DNA of 6,344 bases from the NCBI GenBank assembly GCA_039819115.1, contig JBCBST010000161.1:1-6344 (forward strand). The letters run 5' to 3'. Origin of the DNA: JBCBST01 sp039819115. GTDB taxonomy: Bacteria; Bacteroidota; Rhodothermia; Balneolales; Balneolaceae. Below the pieces are notes generated by a model. It ran no database searches. It worked only from the letters and a program-made list of their open reading frames with translations, and was not told the DNA's origin. Shown one piece after another: positions 5,767 through 6,344 of this stretch. Position numbers and translations under genes: made by a program. Every line of letters begins with the position of its first letter. Within the stretch, counting starts at the first letter, position 1.

Positions 5767-6279
5767 TCAAAAAATTTCTTTCAATAGTTTTGGGATCATC
5801 ATCCATTTTATCTGACATGTTCCCGGTGTGATATCCGTCCATCGAACCGAAAAACTCTCCAAACAAACCAGGGCAGCGGTAGGCATACGAATAGCTGTTC
5901 GCTCAGAAGCGCCGGAAAGCCAGCCAGCCACCGTTTCCATTAACGGGTTATGGCCCACAATCATGATGGTTTCTGCCTGATTCGGTGCTTGCTGGATTGC
6001 ATTGAGATAATCGTTTACACTTCCAAAATACAAGTCGTTATCCCAGGTTATCATTTGATGAGATACATGCGCTGCTTCCAGCACTAATTCCGTCGTTTGC
6101 TTAGCTCTTGTGGCAGATGAAGAGGCTATATAATCCGGCTTATAACCGGCTTTACGAATAAATTTACCCATTCTGGGTGCATCCGTTAACCCACGGCCTG
6201 CCAAAGGGCGATTGAAATCCTCTAAACCCGGATCGTCCCAGCTCGATTTTGCGTGTCTCAGCAATAAAATCTGTTTCAT
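5767..6279 (-). CDS. SixA-like histidine phosphatase (phosphoglycerate-mutase superfamily)
   Basis: The 170-residue product has the histidine phosphatase fold. The signature LLLRHAKSSW is at 5-14, with R8 and the nucleophile H9. R58 in SSSATRAKQT and H110 in VGHNP complete the phosphate pocket. The family's PLAGRG segment is at 25-30. The RHAKS form and the 170-residue length place it with SixA, the E. coli phosphohistidine phosphatase, rather than with phosphoglycerate mutases. In E. coli SixA removes phosphate from histidine on phosphotransfer proteins; whether this protein does so is not shown, as no phosphotransfer or two-component gene is nearby. It has no signal peptide and is probably cytoplasmic. 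The start at 6279 is set by the position of the RHA motif close to the N-terminus. The C-terminal part (about 140-170) is less conserved in appearance. It is separated from the next gene by 64 bp that hold a promoter-like site. Confidence 0.92.
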   Translation of the reverse strand: MKQILLLRHAKSSWDDPGLEDFNRPLAGRGLTDAPRMGKFIRKAGYKPDYIASSSATRAKQTTELVLEAAHVSHQMITWDNDLYFGSVNDYLNAIQQAPNQAETIMIVGHNPLMETVAGWLSGASERTAIRMPTAALVCLESFSVRWTDITPGTCQIKWMMIPKLLKEIF

Positions 6280-6300
6280 TTTACCAGAAAAGATTGAAGA

Positions 6301-6332
6301 TTTTTATACCCGAAAATCTCTTTTGGAGCAAA
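6301..6332 (-). promoter_or_regulatory. Weak promoter candidate for the SixA-like gene
   Basis: On the minus strand TTTG (6332-6329) precedes TATAAAAA (6308-6301) by 20 nt. The spacing fits the Bacteroidota pattern, but the -7 box keeps only the initial TA of TAnnTTTG. The -7 end lies about 22 nt before the ATG. The rest of 6280-6344 holds no other feature I can support. Confidence 0.22.
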
Positions 6333-6344
6333 TAGCGTAAGGGT

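Noticed and set aside
1638..6279. Possibility of a defence, toxin-antitoxin or mobile system
   Set aside because: No nuclease, transposase, integrase, toxin-like pair or terminal repeat was seen; the recognised genes are metabolic or housekeeping in type.

Overview
The window shows a stretch of chromosome from a free-living Gram-negative bacterium of the Bacteroidota/Balneolota/Rhodothermota type. That placement is an inference from four things: moderate GC, Bacteroidota-like promoter boxes (TTG ... TAnnTTTG) with little Shine-Dalgarno signal, a lipoprotein-anchored family 28 glycosidase, and an acidic multi-repeat DUF349 protein. I cannot name the species. No rRNA, tRNA, CRISPR array, insertion sequence or phage gene was seen.

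All six supported genes lie on the minus strand, so transcription runs from high to low coordinates. In that order they are: a SixA-like histidine phosphatase (6279-5767); a 116-residue protein I do not recognise (5702-5352); an enolase-superfamily enzyme of the mandelate racemase/sugar-acid dehydratase type with a Tat-like leader (5261-4008); a GH28/polygalacturonase-like beta-helix lipoprotein (4000-2552); an MscS-type mechanosensitive channel (2456-1638); and a DUF349 repeat protein (1511 to beyond base 1, C-terminus missing). Coding density is high and no gap exceeds about 130 bases. The plus-strand open frames inside these genes look like shadows.

The clearest functional unit is the enolase-superfamily gene followed after 7 nt by the GH28 gene. 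Both products appear to be exported or envelope-associated. A plausible reading is depolymerisation of an acidic (uronate-containing) glycan and processing of a released sugar acid. No transporter or regulator for such a pathway lies in the window, and the substrate is unknown. The flanking genes (phosphatase, mechanosensitive channel, DUF349 protein) are housekeeping or stress-type genes with no obvious link to it.

The points most worth a second look are: (i) the GH28 protein keeps the three catalytic aspartates but has lost the usual His and Arg, and carries an inserted EF-hand-like calcium loop; (ii) the enolase-superfamily enzyme has an RK (not RR) Tat-like leader and a KxR motif; (iii) a nested set of inverted repeats sits directly before that gene; (iv) a palindrome overlaps the probable promoter of the mscS-like gene. 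I see no convincing new multi-gene system.
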